Shown piece after piece: positions 9,369 to 18,800 of a DNA stretch of 38,086 nucleotides. This stretch comes from Bacteroidales bacterium (GTDB lineage: Bacteria > Bacteroidota > Bacteroidia > Bacteroidales > JAFGXI01). Where the stretch lies: the NCBI GenBank assembly GCA_027064025.1, contig JAMOQL010000208.1, positions 1 to 38,086 of the forward strand, read 5' to 3'. The position numbers and the translations under genes were made by a program. The notes beneath the pieces are model-generated. The model had not been told where the DNA came from. It saw nothing but the letters and a program-made list of their open reading frames with translations, and did not search any database. How positions within the stretch are numbered: the stretch's first letter is position 1; the number at the start of each line of letters is the position of its first letter.

Positions 9369-9578
9369 ATATTAGAATTTGTAGTTCACGAAAATTCATT
9401 AATCACTCAAAAAGAATTAATGCACATTAAGTTTCCACAAAATGCAATAATCGGTGGTGTTACTAGAGATAAAAAGAGTTTTATTGCAGTTGGGTCAACG
9501 CTTATACAAACTGGAGATAGAGTTGTCGTTTTTGCTTTAGCAGAAGCCGTTCACGATTTAGAAATTATTTTTAAGTAG
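9369..9578 (+). pseudogene. Orphaned C-terminal TrkA_C segment of trkA, in the same frame as the upstream ORF
   Basis: Translation ILEFVVHENSLITQKELMHIKFPQNAIIGGVTRDKKSFIAVGSTLIQTGDRVVVFALAEAVHDLEIIFK* has the typical TrkA_C ending (IIGGV...GDRVVVFAL). Confidence 0.85.
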
Positions 9579-9703
9579 TTTAGTCAAAGTAATATAATAA
9601 ATCCTATATTTGTAGTTAAAGACAATTAACCCCTGTTTTTAGTTTAGGTCATTTATGACATTTGAAGATTGCGAATTTACTCGAAATTTAATAAAAATAA
9701 CAA

Positions 9704-11458
9704 ATGAAGAAGTCAATATTTATTTCAATTTTATCAATAAGTTTCTTCCTTTTAGGAATGAGCTCTTGCGATAAATTAGATACAAAAACTGCAGATAGTT
9801 ATATTTCAAATTACGTGAAAACAACAATTACAGGTGTTGTTTACGATGAATCTCATAATCTTTTACAAGATGTAGAAGTAACCGCATATGGGCGAGTTAA
9901 AAAAACAGACATGAATGGCGTTTTTGTTTTTGAAGATCTAATGGTTCCCAAAAGTAAGTGTTTTATAGTAGTAAAAAAAGATAATTATTTTGCAGTAATG
10001 CGATCTAGAACACCGATTATTAATGATGTAACAAGATTAGATGCCCATTTAATTAGTTATAATGGAGTTGTTGCCGAAACCCATATTTTTTCTACAGGGG
10101 CAGCTAGTTTAGTTGCTCTTAGCGACGGTTCATCGATAGATTTTACAGGTTCATCTTTTATAGATAAATATGGTAATGCGTATAATGGACAAATTACACT
10201 TCGTACAGCGGTGCTCGACGCAAGTGGCGAAGACTATTCTAGACGTGTGCCAGGAGGAGATCAATCGGGGGTTGATAATGGAGAAGAAATGTTTTTAGAT
10301 ACACGTACTGGAATAATGATTGAACTTACAGATGGAAGTGGAAATGCATTAAATCTTGCATCTTCTTCGACTGCTTTAATGAAGGCCCTAATACCACCAG
10401 CGTTGCAAGGAACATCTCCAGGGAATATTCCAATGTACTATGCTTCAACTTCAAGTCCAAATAATAATAGAGATGGTGATGCCGACGAAAATAATAATGA
10501 GTATGAAATGACTCTTGGGCATTTCTCATTTTGGTCAACACAAATAGCAAATCCAGATTTTGGAATTATTAATTGTAGGGTTATTGATGCAAATAATATA
10601 CCTCTAGTTGGCGTTCGTGTTCAAGTAGGAAATGCATATGGCATTACAGGGAATAATGGCGCCTTTAGAATGAAAGTCCCAACAGGTATGGCAATGGATG
10701 TTGCCGTACGTTCAGCAGATTTTTTTGGTTTCTCGGCTTTATCAAACGAGTCAGCTTGGAGTAATGGTGAATCTCGTTTTGTAGAATTACAATTACCAAA
10801 TTTAGACCATGCTAAAGGAATTATTGTAGATTGCGAAGGAAACCCATTAGCGGCTAATGTAAGTTTAGCTTGGAGTGCTTATGTATCGAACACCTTTACC
10901 AATAATGGTATTTTCGATTTACCTTTTTCAGTAGGATCAAATTATCAATTGCATGTAATAACAGCTAGCGTTGACACCTTTATGTCTGTTAATTTACAAT
11001 CAGGAGTTAATAACTTAGGCGATATTTCTATTTGTTCAGAGCCATTTGTTCCCTCTGTTATGAATACCGTTAGAGTAGATTCTGCAGGAACTGGAGTTAT
11101 TTTTAATTATTCAAGTTTTTATTCTTCTGAAGATGGGCATTTATATAGAGACCCTGTTAGTTTAGATCCTACAAAAACGTTTATTTCGGTATCTGGGAAC
11201 GATGGCGATTTTCAATTGGATTTAATGGGCGTCTATTCTGTAGGAACCTATGATATTAATTCAGATGGCTTGAGTTGTTACTTTATGAGTAATAGTCCGA
11301 GTAATTCTTATCAAATAGAAAGCGGAACAGTAACGATAACTCAATACGGTAATGTTGATGGGATTATTAAAGGTAGTGTTATCGGAACAACTACGTATAA
11401 CGATGATGTAACAATTAACTTTGAAGTTCATCGGTCTGCGGATGTTGTTGTGAATTAA
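9704..11458 (+). CDS. Lipoprotein with carboxypeptidase regulatory-like domains
   Basis: Lipobox LLGMSSC; repeated TGVVYDESHNLLQDVEVTAYG / CRVIDANNIPLVGVRVQVGNAYG-type CarboxypepD_reg-like segments. Confidence 0.65.
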   Translation: MKKSIFISILSISFFLLGMSSCDKLDTKTADSYISNYVKTTITGVVYDESHNLLQDVEVTAYGRVKKTDMNGVFVFEDLMVPKSKCFIVVKKDNYFAVMRSRTPIINDVTRLDAHLISYNGVVAETHIFSTGAASLVALSDGSSIDFTGSSFIDKYGNAYNGQITLRTAVLDASGEDYSRRVPGGDQSGVDNGEEMFLDTRTGIMIELTDGSGNALNLASSSTALMKALIPPALQGTSPGNIPMYYASTSSPNNNRDGDADENNNEYEMTLGHFSFWSTQIANPDFGIINCRVIDANNIPLVGVRVQVGNAYGITGNNGAFRMKVPTGMAMDVAVRSADFFGFSALSNESAWSNGESRFVELQLPNLDHAKGIIVDCEGNPLAANVSLAWSAYVSNTFTNNGIFDLPFSVGSNYQLHVITASVDTFMSVNLQSGVNNLGDISICSEPFVPSVMNTVRVDSAGTGVIFNYSSFYSSEDGHLYRDPVSLDPTKTFISVSGNDGDFQLDLMGVYSVGTYDINSDGLSCYFMSNSPSNSYQIESGTVTITQYGNVDGIIKGSVIGTTTYNDDVTINFEVHRSADVVVN

Positions 11459-11472
11459 AAAAAGTATTATTG

Positions 11473-11508
11473 ATGAGGAAATCTTTTGTAGGTTTCCTCA
11501 TTTTTCTT
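11473..11508 (+). terminator. Rho-independent terminator after the lipoprotein gene
   Basis: Stem ATGAGGAAA (11473-11481) / TTTCCTCAT (11493-11501) followed by a T-rich tract. Confidence 0.8.
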
Positions 11509-11534
11509 TCTTAAAACTTTCTTAACTTCGCTGA

Positions 11535-13790
11535 GTGAAATATCTAATCATCTTTTTCGTAATAATTAGTTTTTCTGCTCAAGCTATTCGAGTTGATAGT
11601 TTAGTAGATATTACCCAGAAAAATGCAGAGTATCATCTCAAATACGATGCATACGAAAAACTTATTTCTTATTATCAACAAAGAAATATTGATTCGGCAA
11701 AATATTTTGTTAAACAATTCTTACGACTTGGAGAAGTCCATCAAGATAAAAAGTTTTTGGCTAAGGCTTATGAGTATAGTGCAGAAATAGCTGCAAATGC
11801 AGCCGCGTTTGACGATGCTATTAAATATTATCAAAAAGCCTATCAGATTTATTTATTTAGAAAAGATACCCTTAAAATTTCTGAGGCATTAAAAAGTATT
11901 GGAAGAACATATTCCGATAATAAAAATACAGAAGACGCTATTAAATATTATTTACAATCTTTAGAATTAAAATTGAAAATAGGAGATAAACGAGGTAGTG
12001 CATCAATATACAACGAAATAGGAAGTTTATATTATATTGGGAAAAATGATAAAGAGGCTCTAAAATATTATAATAAAAGTTTAGAAATAGTTAAAGATTT
12101 AGGTTTTAAATTAGGGGTAGCGATGATAAACCTTAATTTAGGAAGTATTTATTTTAGACTCGATAGTCTTTCGTTTAAAAATATTGATACTTCCTTATAT
12201 TCAATTAGTGACGCAAAAGAAAAGTCCAAACAATATTTCCAAGAATGTCTGAGAGTAGGAAAAGAAATTCATAGAATTGATTTATTAGCCGATGCGTATT
12301 CAAATTTATCAGCTTTAGATAGTATTAACTCCATTCAGTATTCGACACAGGCTTTAGAATATAGAAGAAAAATGCATGATGTTTCTGGGCAATGGACATC
12401 CTTGTACAATATAGCAAATCGTTATTTTGATTTAAAGGAGTATAATTTAGCCGATAAATATATAGAGGAGGCATCTGAAATAGCTCTACAATATTTACCC
12501 ATGAGTATCCCCAAAACTTTAAAATTACAAGCTTCAATATTAGCAAAAAAGAATAATTATAGAGGAGCGTATTTTTCTATCTCAGATTATATTAGATTAA
12601 AAGATTCGTTAGATCAGGCAAAAAAGAATACAGAATATGCCGAGCTAGAGCGTAAATGGAATTACGAAAAGAATGAAAAGGAAAACCAATTATTAACGAA
12701 AAATAAGCAATTAGACGAAGAGCGTATAGCAAAACAACGTTTATATTTATGGGCTTCCGGATTAGGACTATTGTTATTTTCATTCTTAATTTTCTTTATC
12801 TTTAGAGGTTACCGTCAGAAACAGAAAGCCAATCAATTATTATCTAAACAAAAAGAAATAATTGAAGATGCTAACCATGAATTGAATCAGCAGAATGAGG
12901 AGATTGTTGCTCAAAGAGATGAGATAGAGAAGCAAAGAGATGTGGTTACCGAGCAAAAAGATCAAATTGAAGAAATCCACAGAGAAGTGTCTGAAAGTAT
13001 TGATTATGCTAAACGTTTGCAAGGAGCTATTCTTCCGAAACAAGATTTATTAAGAAAGAGTTTAGACGATTTTTTTGTGTTATTTATGCCCAAAGATAAG
13101 GTCTCTGGAGATTATTATTGGTGGACAGAAGTGGAGGGGCAAACTATTATTACGGCAGCAGACTGTACGGGACATGGTGTTCCAGGAGCTTTTATGAGTA
13201 TGTTAGGTGTTTCATTTTTGAAAGAAATTGTCAATAAAGAATTTATTACTCAGCCCAATATTATTTTAAACAAGCTTAGGAAAGAGATTATTAAGACTCT
13301 CGATCAAAAAGGAGTTTCTGGTGAACAAAAAGATGGGATGGATATGTGTTTAGTGAGTCTTAATCTTAAAAATAATAAAGTACAGTTCTCAGCTGCAAAT
13401 AATCCTTTATATATTGTATCAAATAAAGATATTTCTGAACAGCTTCCTCATGCAAAAGTGTTTGATGAAGGTCTTGTTGATTCGAAATTATATGAATTGA
13501 AACCAGACAAAATGCCAATTGCCATATATGAGAAGATGGATTCCTTTACGAACACAGAAATACAATTAGAAAAAGGAGATATTCTTTATATGTTTTCTGA
13601 TGGTTATGCCGATCAATTTGGAGGTCCAAAAGGGAAAAAGTTTATGTACAAACCATTTAAAAGATTATTGTTACAAAATAGTCAAAAATCAATGGCAGAA
13701 CAAAAGAGCATTTTAAAACAAGCTTTCCAAGAATGGCGAGGAGGCGAGGAGCAAGTCGACGATGTTGTTGTAATTGGGCTGAAAGTATAA
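11535..13790 (+). CDS. TPR-repeat, membrane-anchored SpoIIE/PP2C-family serine phosphatase
   Basis: GTG start with signal-like N-terminus, TPRs, TM segment (LYLWASGLGLLLFSFLIFFIF), coiled coil, then SpoIIE domain motifs (MPKDKVSGDYYWW, AADCTGHGVPGAFMSMLG, LYMFSDGYADQFGG). Confidence 0.85.
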   Translation: MKYLIIFFVIISFSAQAIRVDSLVDITQKNAEYHLKYDAYEKLISYYQQRNIDSAKYFVKQFLRLGEVHQDKKFLAKAYEYSAEIAANAAAFDDAIKYYQKAYQIYLFRKDTLKISEALKSIGRTYSDNKNTEDAIKYYLQSLELKLKIGDKRGSASIYNEIGSLYYIGKNDKEALKYYNKSLEIVKDLGFKLGVAMINLNLGSIYFRLDSLSFKNIDTSLYSISDAKEKSKQYFQECLRVGKEIHRIDLLADAYSNLSALDSINSIQYSTQALEYRRKMHDVSGQWTSLYNIANRYFDLKEYNLADKYIEEASEIALQYLPMSIPKTLKLQASILAKKNNYRGAYFSISDYIRLKDSLDQAKKNTEYAELERKWNYEKNEKENQLLTKNKQLDEERIAKQRLYLWASGLGLLLFSFLIFFIFRGYRQKQKANQLLSKQKEIIEDANHELNQQNEEIVAQRDEIEKQRDVVTEQKDQIEEIHREVSESIDYAKRLQGAILPKQDLLRKSLDDFFVLFMPKDKVSGDYYWWTEVEGQTIITAADCTGHGVPGAFMSMLGVSFLKEIVNKEFITQPNIILNKLRKEIIKTLDQKGVSGEQKDGMDMCLVSLNLKNNKVQFSAANNPLYIVSNKDISEQLPHAKVFDEGLVDSKLYELKPDKMPIAIYEKMDSFTNTEIQLEKGDILYMFSDGYADQFGGPKGKKFMYKPFKRLLLQNSQKSMAEQKSILKQAFQEWRGGEEQVDDVVVIGLKV

Positions 13791-13832
13791 TAGTTTATAA
13801 TTTGATAAAATTTATTTTTCAATACTAATATA

Positions 13833-15113
13833 ATGACTCTGAAAGAACGTTTATTATTTGATAAAAATCATATTTGGCACCCTTATACCTCGGCTACAAA
13901 CCCGTTAACAGTATTCGAAGTGCAATCGGCAAAAGGAGTACAACTAAATCTTAGCGATGGCAGAAATTTGATAGATGGAATGTCTTCCTGGTGGGCCGCT
14001 GTTCATGGTTATAATCATCCTGTGTTAAATCAAGCATTATTGGAGCAATCTCAGAAAATGGCTCATGTAATGTTTGGAGGTTTGACCCATCAACCAGCGA
14101 TAGAATTAGCAAAAAAATTAATTGAAATATCTCCAAAAGGATTAAATAGAGTCTTTTATTCCGACTCGGGAAGCGTCGCTGTAGAAGTTTCTATGAAAAT
14201 GGCTCTTCAATATTGGCATGCTAAAAATAAGTCAGATAAGATAGAGTTTGTGACTATAAAGAATGGCTACCATGGCGATACATGGCATGCGATGTCGGTT
14301 TGTGATCCCGAAACAGGAATGCATTCTATTTTTAATGGGCGGTTGAGTATTCAGAACTTTGTTGATGCTCCAAATATTGGTTTTTATGATGAATGGGACG
14401 AGCGAGATATTTCACCATTGAAAAATCTTTTACAAAAAAAACATAAACAAATTGCAGCTTTGATTCTTGAGCCTATTGTACAGGGGGCAGGAGGAATGCG
14501 ATTTTATCACCCTCAATATCTAACTGAGGCCAAATTATTATGTGAGCAATTCGGCATTTTGTTAATTGCAGATGAAATAGCCACAGGTTTTGGTCGCTCA
14601 GGAAAGTTATTTGCTTGTGAGTATGCAGAAATAACACCAGATATTATGTGTGTTGGAAAGGCTATTACCGGTGGATATATGAGTTTTGCAGCTACTTTGG
14701 CAACCGATAAGGTTGCAGAAACCATATCCGAAGGTCAACCCTCGGTTTTTATGCATGGACCAACTTTTATGGGGAATCCTCTCGCTTGTGCAGTGGCATT
14801 GGCTAGTATCGATTTGTTGCTACAGACTAATTGGGAGCAAAAAGTTAGAAATATTGAGAATACCTTGAAATCTTTATTACCCAACGCTTTAAATATTGAA
14901 TCGGTTGCTGATGTAAGAATATTAGGAGCAATTGGAGTTGTTGAAATGAAAGAAGTCGTAGATATGGAAAAGATACAGTCTGCTTTTGTTGAAAACGGGA
15001 TTTGGCTTAGACCTTTTGGAAAACTAATATATACTATGCCTCCTTATGTTATTTCAGAAGTAGAATTGAAATTTTTGTTGCAGAAAATACTGAAAGTGAT
15101 AGAAGAAATTTAA
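13833..15113 (+). CDS. bioA: Adenosylmethionine-8-amino-7-oxononanoate aminotransferase
   Basis: [65 protein letters not shown] motifs. Confidence 0.9.
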   Translation: MTLKERLLFDKNHIWHPYTSATNPLTVFEVQSAKGVQLNLSDGRNLIDGMSSWWAAVHGYNHPVLNQALLEQSQKMAHVMFGGLTHQPAIELAKKLIEISPKGLNRVFYSDSGSVAVEVSMKMALQYWHAKNKSDKIEFVTIKNGYHGDTWHAMSVCDPETGMHSIFNGRLSIQNFVDAPNIGFYDEWDERDISPLKNLLQKKHKQIAALILEPIVQGAGGMRFYHPQYLTEAKLLCEQFGILLIADEIATGFGRSGKLFACEYAEITPDIMCVGKAITGGYMSFAATLATDKVAETISEGQPSVFMHGPTFMGNPLACAVALASIDLLLQTNWEQKVRNIENTLKSLLPNALNIESVADVRILGAIGVVEMKEVVDMEKIQSAFVENGIWLRPFGKLIYTMPPYVISEVELKFLLQKILKVIEEI

Positions 15114-15133
15114 AGAATTAAAAATAAAAAATA

Positions 15134-15892
15134 ATGGAATTAGTTCAAGTAGAAAAATTAACAAATGGGATTACAATACTAACCCTTAATAGACCGAAGG
15201 TTTTTAATTCATTTAGTCGAGAATTATTGAACGAATTAAGCGAAACTTTAGACCGTTTATCGGAAGATAAAGAAGTACGGGTATTAATATTAACGGGAGC
15301 TGGCGATAAAGCTTTTTCATCAGGTGTCGATCTTACAATTCTGCAGAATTTTAAATCTATAGAAGAGGCTAGAGAATACGCATTACTTTTAGAAGGAACT
15401 TCAGAAAAGATATTTAATTTTCCTCGTCCAGTAATCTCTGCCATTAATGGTTATGCCCTCGGTGGAGGCTTAGGATACGCCGCTTCTACCGATTATCGGA
15501 TTGCATCGGAACAAGCCAAGATGGGTTTCCCCGCAGTTAAATTAGGAGCAATTTTGCCAGTAACTTGTACTTTATATATGACTAATATAGTTGGTCTGAC
15601 AAATACACGAGATTTACTTTTTACTGGGCGAATGATTTCTGCTGATGAAGCAAAAGCTTTGAATTTGGTTAATAAAGTAGTGCCTCATAAAAAATTAATG
15701 GAAGAAAGTATCAAGCTTGCAGAAATGATGCTTGGAGGTACTGATATGGCTTTGTTTTATACAAAGAAGACGCTCAATACAATGTTGGCAAAAGATATAG
15801 AAGCTCAAAAATTGTATGCTGCAGATAATTTTGCATACTTATCTCAAACTGCTGAGTGGAAAGACAGAATTATGAATTTTGGAAAAAAATAA
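15134..15892 (+). CDS. Enoyl-CoA hydratase/isomerase family protein
   Basis: Crotonase signatures LTGAGDKAFSSGVDL and INGYALGGGLGYAASTDYRIAS. Confidence 0.85.
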   Translation: MELVQVEKLTNGITILTLNRPKVFNSFSRELLNELSETLDRLSEDKEVRVLILTGAGDKAFSSGVDLTILQNFKSIEEAREYALLLEGTSEKIFNFPRPVISAINGYALGGGLGYAASTDYRIASEQAKMGFPAVKLGAILPVTCTLYMTNIVGLTNTRDLLFTGRMISADEAKALNLVNKVVPHKKLMEESIKLAEMMLGGTDMALFYTKKTLNTMLAKDIEAQKLYAADNFAYLSQTAEWKDRIMNFGKK

Positions 15893-15908
15893 TCTTGTTA
15901 GTGCTACT

Positions 15909-15946
15909 AAAAAAACGACGAGCTTTTTTAGAGTTCGTCGTTTTTC
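15909..15946. terminator. Bidirectional terminator between enoyl-CoA hydratase (+) and sigma factor (-)
   Basis: Stem AACGACGAGCT (15914-15924) / AGTTCGTCGTT (15932-15942) with one G-U pair, flanked by A-run and T-run between convergent genes. Confidence 0.8.
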
Positions 15947-15966
15947 TTTGCTTAAGAATGAACTTT

Positions 15967-16830
15967 CTAGCCTAAATAAGATTTTAAGGAACGATTCCTA
16001 CTTGAATGCTTAAGTCTACGTAAAGCCTTTTCTTTTATTTGTCTAACCCGCTCACGAGTTAAATCAAATGCTATTCCAATTTCTTCTAGCGTATGTTGAT
16101 GATAGCCATTTAAACCATAATATCGTTTTAATATATCGCCTTCTCGACCACTAATGGTCGATAAAACTCTATCAATCTCTATTTGTAGAGATTCATTAGC
16201 CAAAACATTATCTGGTCTTGGACTGTCTGACGATTGTAAAACGTCATACATGTTTCCAACTTCTCCATCTACCATAGGTGCGTCCATCGATAAATGTCGT
16301 GAGGTATTGTTTAATGCAATTTTTACATCATTGACATTAATTTCCATTTCATCAGCAACTTCTTGGTAGGTAGGTTTTCGTTGTAATTTTTGTTCTAATT
16401 TAATGACAACCTTATTAATTTTGTTAATAGAGCCAATTTTATTAAGAGGAAGCCTTACCATTCTTGCTTGCTCTGCCAAAGCAGATAAAATAGATTGTCT
16501 TATCCACCAAACAGCGTAAGAAATAAATTTAAAACCTCTTGTTTCATCGAAACGCTTGGCTGCTTTTATCAAGCCCATGTTACCTTCATTAATTAAATCG
16601 GGTAGGCTTAAGCCTTGATTCTGATATTGTTTAGCAACCGAAACAACAAAGCGTAAATTAGCTTTAATCAATTTTTCTAAAGCAATCTTATCTCCACTCT
16701 GAATTTTCTTTGCTAATTCAACTTCTTGATCCGCAGTAATTAATTCTACTTTTGCTATTTCGTGTAAGTACTTATCTAGAGATGCGGTATCTCTATTAGT
16801 GACTTGTTTTGTTATTTTTAATTGCCTCAT
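15967..16830 (-). CDS. rpoD: RNA polymerase primary sigma factor, short RpoD/SigA form
   Basis: LIKANLRFVVSVAKQYQNQGLSLPDLINEGNMGLIKAAKRFDETRGFKFISYAVWWIRQSI and C-terminal TLEEIGIAFDLTRERVRQIKEKALRRLKH. Start set at MRQLKITK rather than ORF-track 16857. Confidence 0.92.
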   Translation of the reverse strand: MRQLKITKQVTNRDTASLDKYLHEIAKVELITADQEVELAKKIQSGDKIALEKLIKANLRFVVSVAKQYQNQGLSLPDLINEGNMGLIKAAKRFDETRGFKFISYAVWWIRQSILSALAEQARMVRLPLNKIGSINKINKVVIKLEQKLQRKPTYQEVADEMEINVNDVKIALNNTSRHLSMDAPMVDGEVGNMYDVLQSSDSPRPDNVLANESLQIEIDRVLSTISGREGDILKRYYGLNGYHQHTLEEIGIAFDLTRERVRQIKEKALRRLKHSSRNRSLKSYLG

Positions 16831-17097
16831 ATTATCTTTTTTATTCTCAACTAGCAAAAACTTGGCTAAAGTATCTTAATGTACTGTTTTTTAAGAAATG
16901 TTAAGCTCTTAAGCTAGTCTTCTTATATTAGACGTCTTTTTATTATGAAAGGTTGCTGTATAACATATTTTATTTTCTGCTCTTGAACATTCAAATTATC
17001 AAGTGATTGCCCTAAATGTTTAAACATAAGACAAATAAATATTTTTATAGTTGTATATAAATGTATATTTTAGAAGGATAAACTACAATATACTGAG

Positions 17098-18726
17098 ATG
17101 AATATAGAATTTAACAAAAATGATGACAATATGCGTTTGATGATTGCTGAGGTAAAGCAACGCATGGAAAAAATTAAACTTGGGGGTGGACAAAAAAGGA
17201 TTGATAAGTTACACTCGAAAGGGAAAATGACAGCTCGTGAACGTATTGATTATTTGTTAGATGATCCTAAAGATTTTGTTGAAGTAGGAGGTTTTGTTGG
17301 AGATGGTATGTATCCCGAATATGGAGGTTGTCCTTCTGGAGGAGTAGTTATTGGAATGGGACATGTAAGTGAACGCCTTTGTGTTGTGGTTGCTAACGAT
17401 GCAACCGTAAAAGCTGGAGCTTGGTTTCCTATTACAGGGAAGAAAAATTTGAGAGCGCAAGAGATTGCAATGGAGAATAGAATTCCAATTATTTATTTGG
17501 TAGATAGTGCAGGTATTTTCTTACCGCTTCAAGATGAGATTTTTGCCGATAAAGAACATTTTGGTCGAATTTTCAGAAATAACGCTAAGATGTCGGCAAT
17601 GGGAATCACCCAAATATCTGCAGTAATGGGTTCTTGTGTTGCCGGTGGTGCTTATCTTCCTATTATGTCCGACGAAGCATTAATTGTAAATAAAACAGGG
17701 ACTATCTTTTTAGCAGGTTCTTTTTTAGTAAAATCCGCAATTGGAGAAAATATTGATAATGAAACTTTAGGAGGTGCAACTACACATTCAGAGGTTTCTG
17801 GAGTTATTGATTATAAAGTTGAAAATGATGCAGAGGCTTTAGATACAATCAAAAATATTATTGATAGAATTGGTAATGCAGAACAGGCTTGTTTTAATAG
17901 AAAAGAGCCAGCTTTACCCCAATTAGATGAAAAGGAAATTTATGGTATTTTACCAGATACTAGAGTAAAACCTTACGAAATGCGAGATATTATCAAGCGT
18001 TTAGTAGATGATTCTGAGTTTGAAGAATATAAAAAAGATTTTGGGAAAACAATAGTTTGTGGCTATGCCCGAATAGATGGTTGGTCTGTTGGTATTGTTG
18101 CAAATCAACGTAAAGTGGTGAAATCAGGGAAGAAAGAAATGCAATTTGGTGGAGTTATTTATACCGATTCTGCCGATAAATCTGCACATTTTATCATGAA
18201 CTGTAATCAGAAAAAAATTCCATTAATTTTTATGCACGATGTAACAGGATTTATGGTGGGATCTAAATCGGAAAATGAAGGCATAATTAAAGATGGTGCT
18301 AAAATGGTGAATGCCATGGCAAATTCTGTTGTCCCAAAATTCTCGATTGTGGTAGGAAATTCTTATGGTGCAGGAAATTATGCCATGTGTGGTAAAGCTT
18401 ATGATCCGCGATTGATGATTGCTTGGCCAACTGCACAAATTGCGGTAATGAGTGGTGCTGCTGCTGCTAAAACTTTATTGCAGATTCAAGTAGCAACATT
18501 AAAAGCTAAAGGAGAAACTATTTCTGAAGCTGATGAAAAGAAATTGTTGAAAGAAATAGAAGATAGATATACACGTCAAACTTCGCCTTATCATGCAGCG
18601 TCAAGGTTAAGAATAGATATGATTATTGATCCTTTAGAAACTAGAAAAGTAATTTCGATGGGAATAGAAGCTGCTAATCATAATCCCATAAAGGAACCTT
18701 ATATTACTGGTGTGATTAGAGCATAA
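17098..18726 (+). CDS. Acyl-CoA carboxylase carboxyltransferase (beta) subunit
   Basis: LHSKGKMTARERIDYLLD, YLVDSAGIFLPLQDEIF, GSCVAGGAYLPIMSDEALIV, GVIYTDSADKSAHFI motifs of biotin-dependent carboxyltransferases. Confidence 0.88.
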   Translation: MNIEFNKNDDNMRLMIAEVKQRMEKIKLGGGQKRIDKLHSKGKMTARERIDYLLDDPKDFVEVGGFVGDGMYPEYGGCPSGGVVIGMGHVSERLCVVVANDATVKAGAWFPITGKKNLRAQEIAMENRIPIIYLVDSAGIFLPLQDEIFADKEHFGRIFRNNAKMSAMGITQISAVMGSCVAGGAYLPIMSDEALIVNKTGTIFLAGSFLVKSAIGENIDNETLGGATTHSEVSGVIDYKVENDAEALDTIKNIIDRIGNAEQACFNRKEPALPQLDEKEIYGILPDTRVKPYEMRDIIKRLVDDSEFEEYKKDFGKTIVCGYARIDGWSVGIVANQRKVVKSGKKEMQFGGVIYTDSADKSAHFIMNCNQKKIPLIFMHDVTGFMVGSKSENEGIIKDGAKMVNAMANSVVPKFSIVVGNSYGAGNYAMCGKAYDPRLMIAWPTAQIAVMSGAAAAKTLLQIQVATLKAKGETISEADEKKLLKEIEDRYTRQTSPYHAASRLRIDMIIDPLETRKVISMGIEAANHNPIKEPYITGVIRA

Positions 18727-18742
18727 ATTAGATTATTAGAAT

Positions 18743-18780
18743 AAAAAAGGCTCGTAGCAATTAAGTTACGAGCCTTTTTT
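18743..18780. terminator. Bidirectional terminator between carboxyltransferase (+) and citF (-)
   Basis: Perfect 14-bp stem AAAAAAGGCTCGTA (18743-18756) / TACGAGCCTTTTTT (18767-18780). Confidence 0.9.
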
Positions 18781-18800
18781 ATAGAATTTGATTCAGAAAT

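Noticed and set aside
9645-9665. Short palindrome GTCATTTATGAC upstream of the lipoprotein gene
   Set aside because: Arms of only 5 bp in AT-rich DNA; not distinguishable from chance.
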